A stretch of DNA of 64,000 nt from NCBI GenBank assembly GCA_950295325.1, contig OX485807.1, forward strand, positions 35,990,440-36,054,439, written 5' to 3'. The notes under the pieces were generated by a model. The model had not been told where the DNA came from, ran no database searches, and saw only the letters and a program-made list of their open reading frames with translations. The position numbers were made by a program, and so were the translations under genes. Each line of letters starts with the position of its first letter. Within the stretch, counting starts at the first letter, position 1. Of this stretch, positions 1 to 12,219 are shown piece by piece. This DNA comes from Polytrichum commune (Eukaryota > Streptophyta > Polytrichopsida > Polytrichales > Polytrichaceae).

Positions 1-152
1 CAATCAAATTCATGCTCTTGCTGGAGCCCTGATTTAGTAGGATGTAAAAGAAGATGGTCGACCACACAAGAGTATTTGCTAAAATTATTTTATCTCAACT
101 CTAATGAGAAAGACTCCTATTCAAATATATTGCACTGGGTGCAGTGCAAAGG

Positions 153-529
153 ACTACACTAAATTCAGTGTCACCATATACTTAGTGTCACCAATTCTAA
201 TTGTCTTGCCCAATACTAATTGTAAACCACGGTATAGTGTCACCAACACTAAATGTTAACCCAACATTATTTGTCATTCCTTGTAAACTTTTTTTCGGAT
301 TATAGGTTTACAGTATTATCACGAAGTGATTTTTCATCCTAATTTCAATTATCCATGACAATATTTCATCACAAGTTGCTGAAAAGAGTAGGTAGGGTTT
401 TGGCCAATGGATGAACTCATCCATCATCCATGACATTAGTTGTTTACTTATTCATAAGAAGTGTCATCCAAAAAGTTACTATAGTGACATTAAATACCAT
501 ATGACACTAAATATCATATTTAATGTAGT
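153..529. mobile_element. MITE-like element, ACTACACTAA ends, copy 1
   Basis: The segment begins ACTACACTAAAT and ends ATTTAATGTAGT, which are inverted copies with one mismatch. The motif AGTGTCACCA recurs inside near the left end. A second copy with the same internal order of motifs lies at 31642-32029, so this is a dispersed element, not a chance palindrome. It has no coding capacity; a 73-codon frame inside it is not conserved in the second copy. No clear target-site duplication is visible, so the superfamily is undecided; the CACTA-like start after ACTA is suggestive only. Confidence 0.55.
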
Positions 530-645
530 TCCTCCTTGCAAAAGTTGGGCTGCAATATGCTCTTTCTGCTCAGACAATCAATTTCAATGTCTAACAGCTT
601 CTATTGCTAACAATAAGTGCCCTTGTGCTTAGTTAGTGTTAAACT

Positions 646-651
646 TTTATT
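646..651 (-). promoter_or_regulatory. AATAAA polyadenylation signal of the RIC-like gene
   Basis: AATAAA on the minus strand lies about 40 bases past the stop codon (692-694) of the CRIB gene's terminal exon. Position and sequence fit a near-upstream polyadenylation element. No other gene on this strand could use it. Confidence 0.5.
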
Positions 652-691
652 GAGCAGATAACTCTGAGAAGAAATGACATTTCGAATGAAG

Positions 692-2382
692 TCAAAGGGC
701 TGTTGAAAGTAAGGTCTTACCACTGGACGAAATCCATTTAGCAGCAGAAGAAGCATCATGGATCCAGTCTGGGCCACGGGGTTGTCCAAAATCGCAAAGA
801 GGTGCCATTGAGAAGTCTGGACCAGGTCTCACCTCATCCATCTGTAACCAAGATAAAATTCACTTGAGAGCTTGAGCATTTAGTAACGATGATGCATAGA
901 GAAGAATTTGTAATTATAAGTAATTAGTGACAACTTTCTAATTAAGATACGTGCAAAACCTCCAGTTTATGATGTGTTAAAAGTATGACCTTCTTGATAG
1001 TCCATGACAACCGAAGCAATGATGAAGGAGGGTACCAGAGCTCTCTGCTTAATGATGTCATTGAGCAAAATAATTGAACAAATTCAATGCTCATGCTATC
1101 CTACACTCTTGATGTACCACAGGTCAAAGTTGCAACTCTTCTCTTGAGATCCTCAACTGTCCTACAAGCCCTTCAGCACCCACTGGATGTTCTAGTACTT
1201 CCTTCTAAATAAACAGAATGCACAACTGCCAAATGACTTCCTCCATGAATTTTCTACTTCTCATACATCAGAGTTTACAATTTGAGTTCACTGGGTGTTT
1301 GTGAGGACTCACCCATCCTGGGCCGTTTATAGAAGGGCCATCCCACCCGATGTGGGCCACATGCTTCACATCAGTTGGATAACCTATATCCAGCTCATTG
1401 CTTCTCCATACTGCAAAAAGAAAGAGAAAGGACAACTGTAAGATACAAAACATAAGTGAACTCTTAAAACAGAACTCATTAGGTTTCAAAGCTTCAAGAG
1501 GTATACTCACCAAATAAATGAGATATTGCAGTCACAGCTTTTCCCACCTTCCAGAACCTCCGCTTCTTAGGTTTCCCAGCAGAGGTTGACAAATCATGAA
1601 GTTGGGAATGACTTGGTTCGCCTAAAGATTGAGCTAGTCTCTCTGACACATGAGCAGAAAAATAATGTTACATAAGCTAACTGGATCGTCCAATCTCTTA
1701 ATTTCAACACACAAATCTACCTCATTGCAGTAACCTGCAACATGTAGTTTAGAAGAAATACTCAGAGACAGCTACTCATCATAGGCCATATTATTGGTCG
1801 TCAACTAGAATATCATGGCTATCTTTAGTGGGTTGAATTCTTCACAGATTCATGGCATTCCAAAGTGGCTCTACATCAATAAATACCTGCATTGGTGAGA
1901 CGCCTTGATGCAGAGCGTCTTGGGACACTTCGATATGACACTACTGAAGATTTTCCAGAAGATTCAGCTGGATTTTCATCACAGTTAATAGGGGTTGGAT
2001 TGGATCCAATACTGTAAGGTTTAACCGCCTTGACAACTCTATCTTTCATCTCAATTGCTGCTGTCTTGTCAGCAAAGCCAAATCCTCGAAAGCTGCCATT
2101 CTGCATCCAAAAAATATCAATTGGAAGTACTATAATCTGCTGACAAAAGCTACCGATTTTAAGATTTCTTGTAAAAAGCTGACAGAAGTTACCAATAACA
2201 GGTGAAAGGAATACGTTTATTGATTTTTGTACCTGCTAATCAAAAAGAGAGAGGACATTGGAGAGAAAAGGCCAAACCTCTTGCCGAATAACAAAGAATC
2301 GCTCCACTGGGGCAGTAAAGGCTTGGGGTTTTCGCATTGTATGCTCAAAGAGCATCTGTCCATCCTGTTCAAAGGAACCCTC
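692..2382 (-). CDS. ROP-interactive CRIB-motif (RIC-like) protein, five exons, 5' end uncertain
   Basis: Minus-strand exons at 2382-2278, 2100-1887, 1642-1511, 1410-1313 and 841-692 all have AG acceptors and GT donors. They join in phase for 699 bases: 232 residues plus a TGA stop. Exon 4 carries the plant CRIB core DIGYPTDVKHVAHIGWDG (about residues 158-175), the motif by which RIC proteins bind active ROP/RAC GTPases at the plasma membrane. A basic stretch (KPKKRRFWK, about 135-143) precedes it, as in membrane-associated effectors. The C-terminus (MDEVRPGPDFSM...) is proline- and serine-rich and unrecognised. The start is open: candidates are Met10, Met16 or the MKDR methionine at 2049, the last resembling starts of some known RICs. 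The first donor (GTTTGG) is weak, so exon 1 could be 5' leader or spurious. Family assignment rests on the CRIB motif alone, which is diagnostic in plants. Confidence 0.8.
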
Positions 2383-3900
2383 CTGTTAATTTTTGCCATC
2401 ATGGCTTCTCAATTGATACGGAAGAATACTAAAAGTCTCAGCTCTTCGTTATGTTACCGGATGAATAGTCAATCTCAATCCACTTGATCAAAATTAGGTT
2501 GTCCATCTCTTGTTCTTCATTTACAAGCTTCTGCCTTCTTGGCTCTATCCATCATTAAGGTGTTCCATTTCAGGCTTAATACAAGGACAAATTGGAAGGC
2601 ATTGCCCAAGGTGATGTCGCAGAGTGGTAAAAAATATCAGAACGAAATTCGGTAGACAAACCAGCAAATCGTGAAGCTGAAAGTTGATCATCCCATCTCC
2701 CAGTGGCCGCATGTGGAGCTCACCAACTGTGCCACTGCTATGCCATCCTACGCTTTGCCCTGCTGCCTCAAATACTGTAACTGCACATCTTGCCTGCAAA
2801 TGGTCCCCAATAACACACTATACTGGCTTAGACACCAGTTCAAGTCCTTTAACACACTAGTTCCACGATACTGTAAGAGATGCAAGAGAAGCTCTTGCTT
2901 CAAATCTGGGGAGTGATCACCCTATCAGCGAAACACAACTGATCAATTCTGTCGGTTCTGAAGTTACTCACGTGAGACAAGGGATAAGTCACCCTTTGAG
3001 TTCTCTTCTGACATCATTCAGATAAGGTTTTACCTCTTCAATTTCTAACCATCTGATCACCAAGAATTTGAAACATGCTAAACGTGAAGTGTCAACTTGA
3101 AGAGATAAGACCACATGTCAGATCAATGGCGACCTATCTTGCACGGCAAAGCGCCTGCAACGTTGGGAGGCATAACCCCTCTAGCCATAAAATGACAACC
3201 GAAAATGCGATTCTGTTTTTGCCCCTTAACAAGATGTTGGATACCGTCCCATAAAACAGTCAGCGCTTCAGATTTACATTGGTATTTGTGACGGTGGAAC
3301 CAATCTCTTAATCTGTATACGTATCAATAATAAGGACGACAAGGACGCACCACATAGTTTGAAGGCCACTCCATATAATCCATTGTTCAGAGCCTTCTTA
3401 TAAATAATGTGTCTTCACTCCTTCTCAGGCCATGGTGCTCTCTGCTTGAAAAGTCTCGACACCCTTGTCAGCCAATGTAGTGAGTTGAATTCCAATCAAT
3501 TTCAGTGAGATGTCGCTGCAATTAGCCATAAGTGCAAGTATCCAAGTCAGTGAGATGTATCACCCTCAAGAGGTTATCCACATGTTTACTCACTCTCGCC
3601 AGCACTTCACATTTTGAGCAATTAATTTTAGTGCAGTGTAAGTGTCATAGAATCCACTAAGAAAATAAGTTTCATCGAGCTGAATCAAATTATCATTACA
3701 GTAAATCAAACCCATAACTAGAAGATTTCTTGATGTTATTTTGCTCCTTTCTCAATCGTGTTTAGCTGCGGGTGGATTGACATGGAGAGTGAACATGAAA
3801 TAGAGCGAACCCTATTTGACAAAATAAATCTGATACTAAAACACAATAACATTTATTTTTGACGAAGGTAGAACTAAGTGCATATCAACCCTTTCTTGAC
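2383..3900. other. Upstream flank of the RIC-like gene, no supported gene
   Basis: About 1.5 kb without a frame I can support. It should contain the promoter, and possibly 5' non-coding exons, of the minus-strand RIC-like gene. I could not place a TATA box or initiator with confidence. Confidence 0.4.
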
Positions 3901-3959
3901 CTCAATACCACATTCAATATGCCAATCAGTGGAACAGGGGAAGTACCCCGACATGCAAA

Positions 3960-6075
3960 GTTTCAACTAGACTTTGCCGGCCTATGACACCTGGCTAGTA
4001 TCTCAAAGGGAGGGCTCAACAGTGCAAAAAGGTCCCGTACCACCACACTGCACGACTCAGATGAGAACATCTCTTGCTGCGAAGGCTGGAAGCTTCGCAA
4101 AGCATAGAGAAGAGCTGGTGGCTGAGGAAGGTTTTGCGACTCATTCCGGTCTCCTATGTATGTATTCCTAACTGTGACCAATTCAACATACTCTTAGCTT
4201 GTATTGCTGTAAACAAATTCTATACGCCTGGTAATCCACTGCTCTATTCTCGAGTCCTCGAGATTCTTCTCGTCCGTGACATCGTCAGGGGGGGGAACCA
4301 AATACCAGGGAAAGGAAGATGATCAAGAAGCTAAAACTTATGCAGCAAGACCAGGATCACGTCATTCTGCCCCAATTCTTTTCGAAAACTTCAGAAATAT
4401 CCAACTACCTCCCATAGCACTCCAGAGCAGCCAAAAGGCTTGCAAGTCGTCCTCGCCCTCTTCTTAGCTCTGGAGGCTCTATTCGCCGTACAATGGAAGC
4501 CGACTCTGCATGCACGACTTCGACAACTCTCACGAACGAAATCGTGGTATGATCAACTTTACTTATCACTACCTGTTCTCTCAGCACTTCTCTCTACAAA
4601 AAACACATTAACTGAGGCTAGAGCTCGTGGAGAAACAGGCTCAAGAAGATGATGCTAATTGCTTCACTCTTTGCACTAACACTCCTGCTAAGAAACGGAA
4701 GAGCAAGGTTCCATTTGCAATTAACCTCGAGGCTCAAGAAGATGATGCTACTTGATTCACTCTTTGCACTAATACTCCTGCTAAGAAACGGAAGAGCATG
4801 GTATCATTTTGCAATCAACCTCGAGGCTCAAGAAGATGATGCTAATTGCTTTACTCTTTGCACTAACTTTGCTGCTAAGAAACGGAAGTACAAGGTTCCG
4901 TTTTCAATTGACCTCGAGGCTTACGAAGATGACGCTAATTCGCTTCACTCTTTGCACTAAACTGCTGCTAAGAAACGGAAGAGCAAAGTATCATTTGCAA
5001 TCAACCTCAAGGCTCAAGAAGGTGATGCTAATTGCTTCACTCTTTGCACTAAAACTGCTGCTAAGAAAACGAAAGAACAAGGTATCATTTGCAATTAACC
5101 TCGAGCTCCACCTGTACGGCAACAATACGACAACACGTTGTTCACATACATAGATAGATCGTTATTATACCCCCACAGTCAAAGATCCCTTCCGCAAGTT
5201 CCGACACAAGCATGCAGCAGCAGGACGTCGATAGAAGGGGCGATAGAAGCGATGATTTTCTTTCACAGAGAGCATTATTATTGCCGCCGACTACGATACA
5301 GATATCTCAACCCTTGAAAGCTTAACACGCTTAATTAACTCGACAACAAACCTTCTTCCCCTGTCTCAGATGCATCGAAAAGTTCCAATTCTGGGACTCA
5401 AACTTCCTCGCGCGCACTACTACATGCATCACAAACTCCTCTCACGGTATCTCAAGCCACATCTACGTCAAGCAGGATGTACACATACAAGTGCTTGCGA
5501 GATCGTACGTCATGCGCTACCGAATGACCCGATGCTGCTGGCATCAAGTCAATTCCATCATCAGCACAATTTTGGTAGAAAATCTGGTAGGAAGTCTCAT
5601 GCAGAAGGAAGCTCCACCTGTTGCAACTCTCGGTAAGCCGTTGTGGAAGAGCCTTTCTCCAATTCCTCAAAATTCCAACACAGAGCAGCCTACACACAGG
5701 CGCCACTGCTCCTCTTCAGGACGTTCAACCAAGAGACAAAGATCCAACCAACACAGGTTGCAGCGGGTCAATTCCAACCCCAAACAGCGCTCCCTCCCGC
5801 ACTGGGAGCTCCAACTCGCCTCTCAAGAAGAAGAGCAGCCTTACCAAATCACACTAAGAGGCCAATTTCCCTTCCTTAGACCACACCGCACCACCGCACC
5901 ACCTCGTTCCCTCATAGGGCCCGCTCACAACACCAATTCCCCTCCCCTAGGCCACCGATCGCTGCTCTCCAGCCTCAAGAACCTCTCCTCTGGCTCTCTG
6001 TTCCTCACTAACCCGACCAATTGCGCATCTCATACTTTGATAAACCTCTCACAACCCCGTCCCACCCCGGTTTGA
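3960..6075 (+). pseudogene. Degenerate coding-like region of unknown family
   Basis: Across 2 kb the plus strand shows protein-like stretches that change frame repeatedly. One at about 4150-4290 reads in part CDQFNILLACIAVNKFYTPG. A repeated block at 4641-5105 encodes the basic motif PAKKRKSKV in its first unit. Ser/Thr/Pro-rich stretches around 5340-5850 include SRTGSSNSPLKKKSSL. Stops and shifts break every frame, so no intact product exists. The lysine/arginine clusters resemble nuclear-localisation signals, and the low-complexity tail is common in transposon-derived nuclear proteins of plants. I do not recognise the family. It could be an old transposon gene or a dead host gene. Confidence 0.35.
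4638..5105 (+). repeat. Five tandem units of about 93 bp (31 codons)
   Basis: The block TCAAGAAGATGATGCT recurs, with variants, at 4641, 4734, 4828, 4921 and 5014, giving periods of 93, 94, 93 and 93. A 93-base unit is a whole number of codons. The first unit reads QEDDANCFTLCTNTPAKKRK in one frame. A single-base length change at the third unit and a TGA in the second break that frame. This suggests a repeat that expanded while coding and then decayed. Confidence 0.8.
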
Positions 6076-6082
6076 CCGATGA

Positions 6083-6102
6083 CCTCCCCCGTCACCTCCG
6101 TC

Positions 6103-6147
<45 letters not shown>

Positions 6148-6425
6148 ACCTAAATGGCACGAACTTTCACGTTGGTTGACCGATTTCCGTTCCTTCTTTT
6201 CTCCTCTTTCACATCCTCTCCCCGGACACTCCTAGACCGGGGAAAAAGCGCACCGGAGCTAATTGTCACCTCCCGTCACCCCTCTCTCTCTCCCTCCCTC
6301 CCCTGCTACACCTAAATGGCCCGAACTTTCACGCTAGTTGACCGATTTCCGTTCTTTCTTTCCCTCTATTCCACAGCCTACACCCGGATACCCCTAGTCC
6401 AGGAAAAAGAGCACCGGAGCTTGAC
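6083..6425. repeat. CT microsatellite and imperfect tandem duplication of about 165 bp
   Basis: A (CT)n run at about 6107-6142 is followed by a block containing ACACCTAAATGGCACGAAC. That block recurs from about 6308 with ACACCTAAATGGCCCGAAC, each followed by the same GACCGATTTCCGTTC string and a GAGCACCGGAGCT-type end. The two copies also share a pyrimidine-rich leader. No coding role is apparent. Confidence 0.75.
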
Positions 6426-6950
6426 CGACAGCATTAGCAGCCCGCGATCCTGCGCTTCTTTGGGAGCTCCTCCTTTCTCTTTCTCTTTCTCCTCCTCTTC
6501 GCTCCGGGGGAGCGTCGCCTTCTTCGTGGCAATTCGGGGAGGGGGGGGGGCTCCACTAATAAGCTTAACCCTGATTTAGGTTACTAACCGTGGATGAGTT
6601 ATTTCGTTTTAGTGACTCGCTAGCGGTTCTTAGTGCATGCCGCCACTCACTAATGACAGTTTCGTCGTGTCGACGTGGCCTGACGCTCCTGGATTTGGGG
6701 TCCTCCCGCTGACACCTCCATCCTGTGCCTACACGTGGCAAGTGTGCCTGCTGACTTGGCCTGCGCCGGGCTCTGAATTTCAAGATATACTGGGTTGGGG
6801 TTTCGCACTTTTGCTTACAATAGGACGCACTCAAGCTTGGACTTCGGAACCTTGCGGAATTGTGGGGACATAGGTAAATTATTTACGGCCCTAGGGGAAA
6901 TGGACATAGTAGTAGTAGTAGTAGCTCCCCCCCCCCCCCGCACTACTGCA
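6426..6950. other. Low-complexity spacer, no gene seen
   Basis: Contains a G run near 6539-6550, a (TAG)n run with an adjoining C run near 6908-6939, and several short frames with no recognisable domain. Confidence 0.4.
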
Positions 6951-7659
6951 TGTTCGTTACAACTGAGGCGATACTTTTTATTTAAGCAGTGATGTAAGTT
7001 AAACGAGATTATTTCTTTTACATTTTTTATTTTTATTTTTATATATGCATTTAACTTCAGTCACAACTATTTTTTTGATCAAGAATTTTTATCATATTTT
7101 GGGGATATTTCATGCACTTTATTAAATTTCATATGTTTGCATGGATGGATAGATGGATGGATGGAAAATATGAGTTGTAGTTGTATAATGAGTGTGAACT
7201 AATGTAAGGCATTTGTGTAATCTAGGGAAAAAGCCAAATGCTTATTATGGTAATAATTATGGCAGTTTGAGCACTAATGGATTCATGTTTATTACGACTG
7301 AGGCGATACTTTATTTAAGTTGTGTTGTAAGTTAAATGAGATGATTTCTTCAACATTTTATTTTTATTGTTTATTGTTTATTGTTTTTATATATGCATTT
7401 AACTTCAATCATAGATATTTTTCAGTCATGAATTTTTTCATATTTTGGGGATATTTCATGCACTTTATTAATTTCATATGTTTATATAGATAGATGGATG
7501 GATGGATGGATGGATGGATGGAAAATATGAGTTGGAGTTGTATGATGAGTTGTATGATGAGTATGGAGTTGTATAATATAAGGCATTTGTGTAATCTAGG
7601 GAAAAGCCAAATGCTTATTATGGTACTTATTATGGCAACCTGAGCACTAATGGATTCAA
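6951..7659. repeat. Tandem duplication, 335- and about 374-bp copies
   Basis: The block starting TGTTCGTTACAACTGAGGCG at 6951 recurs from 7286 as TGTTTATTACGACTGAGGCG. The order of motifs is preserved: TATATATGCATTTAACTTC, a TTTTGGGGATATTTCATGC string, a (GATG)n microsatellite, then AAGGCATTTGTGTAATC and GAGCACTAATGGATTCA. The second copy is longer because its GATG and ATGATGAG runs expanded. No protein is encoded. Confidence 0.9.
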
Positions 7660-8935
7660 TTCTAAGATAAAATTGTCACATGCCATGAGCTATTGATCAG
7701 CAAACTTGTGACTCAAGGGGGGGGGCACCTCCCTCTTGGAATAAGTATACACCTATAATAATGTAGTATTTTATGGGGCCGTTTACCTACTAGAATGGTA
7801 TATAAGGGATGTGAAGTTCCAAAATAATGATAAATTGTTGTGAATATCAACACCTTATGGGTAAATCTAAATTTTTGGATGATTAATTTAATGGTACTTT
7901 ATATTACTCATATGATAAAGATTTCTAGTTTCCCAAAGTGATTTATAAGCTATAAGCCCCATCCATTGGGTTGAAACTTTTCTGAAGCCATGGAACAATG
8001 AAACCATGATTTACAAACCGTTGGAGGTTATGATTTCACAAGTGATTTCATCCATTTGGTTCTTCACCAAAAGTCGGCAATTATTCATCCATTCTCCATA
8101 GTTGAAATGCAAGGTACATGGTTTTCCATAGCTAGCCCCATACTTTCATGGTATTTTATATATGTGCCACTTAAGTAATTTTATGACGCTACCTTGAATG
8201 CTATACTACATGTGCTAATATTTCACATGCCTAGAGCATCCTATATTATATGTAATTATTTTACAAAATTTCCCCACTATTAACATATTAGACCCTATAT
8301 TTTATCGCAGCCACATAGTTCCCACGATCATCACCCGGTGCCCTCCCCAAGACTTATGAAAAACATACTCAAAACAAAAACTATTTTGAAGTGCAAAGTG
8401 TGAAACATACCCCAATGTACGAGACAAGTTTGTGAAATGTAAGCTCGTCCATTAGGGCACATTAGGCATACGGATCCTTGACACTTGTCTAACCCTATAC
8501 ACAAGGATGGAAGCTTCCCATTGACCATGTGCACTCATCCGGCAAGAATGTGAAACCGGAATCTACTTTTTGGATATCAATTTGATCCTAGATTACTATT
8601 TTGTAAGGGAACCCAGTTCAAACGATATTCATAAACCCTCCATGACCAAGTTTACATGGTCAAAAAGCTCCGGGGCTCTAGCATTTTAGCAAAGACCGAC
8701 TCATGAAAGATTGGGTAGGCCTATTGCATTTATAATATTGCTAGGTAGTAGACTTTGCATGGAAGTAAGTGTTTTCTCAGGTCGCTCTTTTTCTACCACG
8801 TCAACATGAGACGATGCCGTTGATCAAAGCACGATAATAAAGTGCGTTGATTTTTATAGGTTTTTCTTTCTTTGAAAGATGATTTGGTGGACTAGATTAT
8901 GTAAAGAAACCCAATTAAGATAGGCCTTATGTGGT
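7660..8935. other. AT-rich intergenic DNA, no gene seen
   Basis: Only short frames lacking domain signatures. No terminal repeats or RNA-gene signals were noticed. Confidence 0.4.
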
Positions 8936-9420
8936 CACTCTTCTTCATCGGACGCATGTTCGAATCGTATATGACAAGGCTTGTAGCTAAGAGCAGACAT
9001 AAAACACATGTGTTACAAAGAAACTCGAACATTTTGCTCAAAATATAGACACCGATCTAAGTTCAATAGTGAATGCCACTAAGAGAGAGAGAGAGTCTAT
9101 GTGATAGTTGAAAAGGAGATCAATGAATGGGGGAGAACCGACCACTAGTTACAAACGACCCCAATTGAGTTTGGGCAATAGGCCGTTGAAGTTCAAGACT
9201 TCATGAGAGAAACCGATTTTTTTAAGAGAGGAATCTGTGGAATATACCTCGAATCGATAAAGCAAAGCTAAAAGATCGCAACACGTACCCGGTTGGACTT
9301 GGAAACCACTAGGATTTTGACCAATTATGCCCAAAAATCTCCCCCCGGACATTGAGGGAGATAGATTCTTCACTTTGACCTCGCAATTCAACGCCCCATA
9401 TGAAATTTCAAAGGACGGTC
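8936..9420. repeat. Dispersed repeat family R1, copy
   Basis: The string GGGAGAACCGACCACTAGTT and the downstream order of motifs (GGAATATACCTC, GATAAAGCAAAGCTAAAAGA, GGTTGGACTTGGA, GGACATTGA) recur in the same order at 41126-41370 and in reverse complement within 32460-32760. It is a multi-copy interspersed sequence of unknown class without coding capacity. Confidence 0.6.
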
Positions 9421-10978
9421 TTCATGAAGCACACGTACTAGTGGGATGAGCCGATTCCCCAACTCCCAAGCCACTCCATCGGCCAAAATGTTTGTGGATT
9501 TGGAAGCGCCCACAATAAGTCCCACATACCTTAAAAGTATATGCTTGGGCATACTCTACATAGGAGGCAGGAAGGAAGTAGTATTGTTCAATGTCTCCAT
9601 GTTGCTTGTTTTCCACAACTGCAGCTTGAGACAACGTAGTGGACTAGAGTACAACACGGCAATGCATCCAAAGTGTCAAGGGTGGGGTTGGGGTTGTCTT
9701 ACTTAAGGAGATGTTCTGTTAGGAGGTTAGGAGGTGGGAGTCAAGTAGTGTGTAGTGGGACATAGTACATGTTAGGGGAATAAGTTAGTGATTTCTAGAG
9801 ATTTTTGCTCACTTTGGGGTTGGGCGGTGGGGACCCGAAATGGAACCAGTCCAGCCGAAGACTTGCTAGGAACTCTCCCTATCTTGACCCAAATTTTCTA
9901 AAGCTTCGGTGGCCCAATGAACCCCTTGAGGTGGAAATTACCCACCATAGCTATTCTATGTGTGTACATGTGCCACCCCACCGAACATCCAAGAATTGGG
10001 AGCCGGCCTAAAACTCATCGTCGTTGGGTGTACCTCCTAACTGCTTACTTCAAAATTGCTGCAATAGCCAAAGGACCCTTCTCTTTTACGCTCGTCGTGA
10101 AAAGAGTATCCCATTTTGCTGATACTAAAAAAATCATTTTCAAATGTGTCTAAAGTTAGTGGTGTTCCACATGTGCCCCGTGACAAATGACAATGCCAAT
10201 ATTCAAACTCAAGTCAATCATGAGGTGAAAATGGTTCCAAGAGAATATAAGAATATCCATATATATCTTGGCCTTCTACCAAGTGGTCTTTCAATTGAAG
10301 TTTATGAGAGCATAATCCCAAAAATCTTCTTTACAAATGGAGTGCACTAGAAGTAATGTTATGGCACATTCCAAAGGAGCTTTGGATCCATGATAGTTAT
10401 GTTAGAGGGTTTGGTTATGGCTAGGACTCATCTCAACCTTAAGGCTTGAGCCTTTTTCACATAGTAACATTTTATTTTGCAATAAATTGAAGGTTATAAT
10501 GCCAAAACAGAACAATCTTGAGAGATTATGACGTATTTGACTAAAATTGTTCGATTTGGTTTGCTAGACATTGGGAAGTTCATATTTTGATGATATGTCC
10601 ATTATTTCTTACCGAGGAGGTGGGAGGTTCGAAACCTTGCAAATTGGCACTTGTATGTTGAAATATATTGGATTCATATTCCTCGTTTGTTAGATTCTTG
10701 GCCCCTAAGCATCGTGTCAATATGGTATAAGTCATAGTGTCGTAACCTCTCAATGTCGTCATATCCGGGTATGATTTGGTCTACCACGACCTCGTGTAGC
10801 ACTAAGGTGACAAGGTCCACCATTATCATTAATATTGGCTAGACTAGAACAAACCAACTTATAAAGAAATGAGTAGGGAATTTAAAGCAATCCATGGGCA
10901 GTTGAATGGCTAAAATAGTGCAAAAAGAGTGTGTGTATCACCTTCTTAGCTGAGGTCACGCTTTCATAACCTTATTTA
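9421..10978. other. Intergenic DNA, no gene seen
   Basis: Several frames of 60-86 codons occur, but none shows a domain, a codon pattern or splice-compatible neighbours. Confidence 0.4.
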
Positions 10979-11477
10979 GGGCCACTTCACACACGAGCCA
11001 AGAGCTGTGACCATGAAATTGTGAGAGCCCAAAAGAAAGTGTCCAAAGGCCATCCCAAGACACCTCCAAAATCATGTAGTGTGGCACGGGTCCTCAAGCG
11101 TAGTGTGAAGTCACATGTGACTAAGACCTCAACCAAATGCTATTTCAATGATTTCTATTCATGTGGGTCCTCACACATGATAAATATAAAATAAATCAAC
11201 GGTTGTGAGCATTCAGAATGCCATGGTCTCCTGGTTTTGTGTTAGGCCTACCTCCGAGAGATGGTTTTTGAAAATAATCCAAGTGACCATGAAACATGAT
11301 TTATTTGATGCCATGTAGGAATCCATGTAGATTTTACATCCATCTTGCATTCACATACTCTGTTGGTCCCTCGAGCGTAGTGTGAAATGAACTTGGACCA
11401 GCTCAACCTTTTTGCACCAGTGAAAGTGCTCGAAGTGTAATATTCATGGGCTCTCAGTCTCATGTGTGAAGTGGCCC
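10979..11477. mobile_element. PIF/Harbinger-type MITE, subfamily I, copy 1 (499 bp)
   Basis: Starts GGGCCACTTCACACACGAG and ends in the inverted sequence GTGTGAAGTGGCCC. It is flanked by TTA on both sides (10976-10978 and 11478-11480), the target duplication of PIF/Harbinger and Tourist-like elements. Another copy of exactly the same length is at 43607-44105. The interior is non-coding; a 71-codon minus frame inside is incidental. Confidence 0.9.
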
Positions 11478-11560
11478 TTAGTTGCTATCAACCATTCCAT
11501 TCTAGTAATATTCAATGACAGTGCTTCACCCAAGTTTCACTTGTTTTCATGTTTAATATA

Positions 11561-12219
11561 AGGTAGATGAGGCTAATGTGGACACCGCCAACTCTATGGA
11601 GTCATCTAGCTGATGGGTTCAAGCATTAGAAGCTTGAGCATGTTAGCAATTGCAAATCAAGACCAAAGAATTAAAATTTGTTGAAATCAGAGTTGAGGAA
11701 GGTGTTGATCTAGGCTCTAGAATCAAAGATTCTCTACTTTCAAATGTGGTTGTATAGGGAGGGAACTCTTTTATTGTTCAATGTTGTGTAAGTGGACAAC
11801 ATCATTAGTACATTCTACATGGGTCAATTGCCAATGAAAACCGAGTGTAATACCAATATTGGTTGTGTCATGTCTCTAAAAGTGGTCATACGTAAGATAA
11901 AATGTTATTGAATTGTTTTCATTATAGAATACCCACAATGCAAGTTGGTCGGCACCTCACAACCACATGTTGCCTCCTAATTTGTCCACCTCGGACACGA
12001 AAAAACATGCGTGTCATAGCTCGGTGGATAACTCTCCTCATTATGGAGGATGGTGGGTGTAGTTTGACTTTTGCAAAGGTGACTAACCCAAATATCATTA
12101 AGGCAATGGCTAAACACCATGTATTACTCACCCACCAAATTAAATCGACTGTGCCGCTGATTAAGAACCAAAAATAAGTGTCTAATTAAGAAAGATAACC
12201 GAATTAGCCTCATCTACCT
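11561..12219. mobile_element. TA-flanked element with 17-bp perfect inverted ends
   Basis: AGGTAGATGAGGCTAAT at 11561-11577 is repeated perfectly in inverse orientation at 12203-12219. TA dinucleotides abut both ends (11559-11560 and 12220-12221), as expected for Tc1/mariner-type insertion. The inside is non-coding apart from a 91-codon frame with no recognisable domain. The ends are not the classic Stowaway sequence, so the family is unassigned. Confidence 0.65.

Noticed and set aside
2724..2793. Minus-strand exon-like segment reading ARCAVTVFEAAGQSVGWHSS, recalling a flavin enzyme nucleotide-binding strand
   Set aside because: Only 70 bases; the GxGxxG motif is absent and the downstream continuation meets a stop after about 34 codons. 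Resemblance is too short to support a gene.
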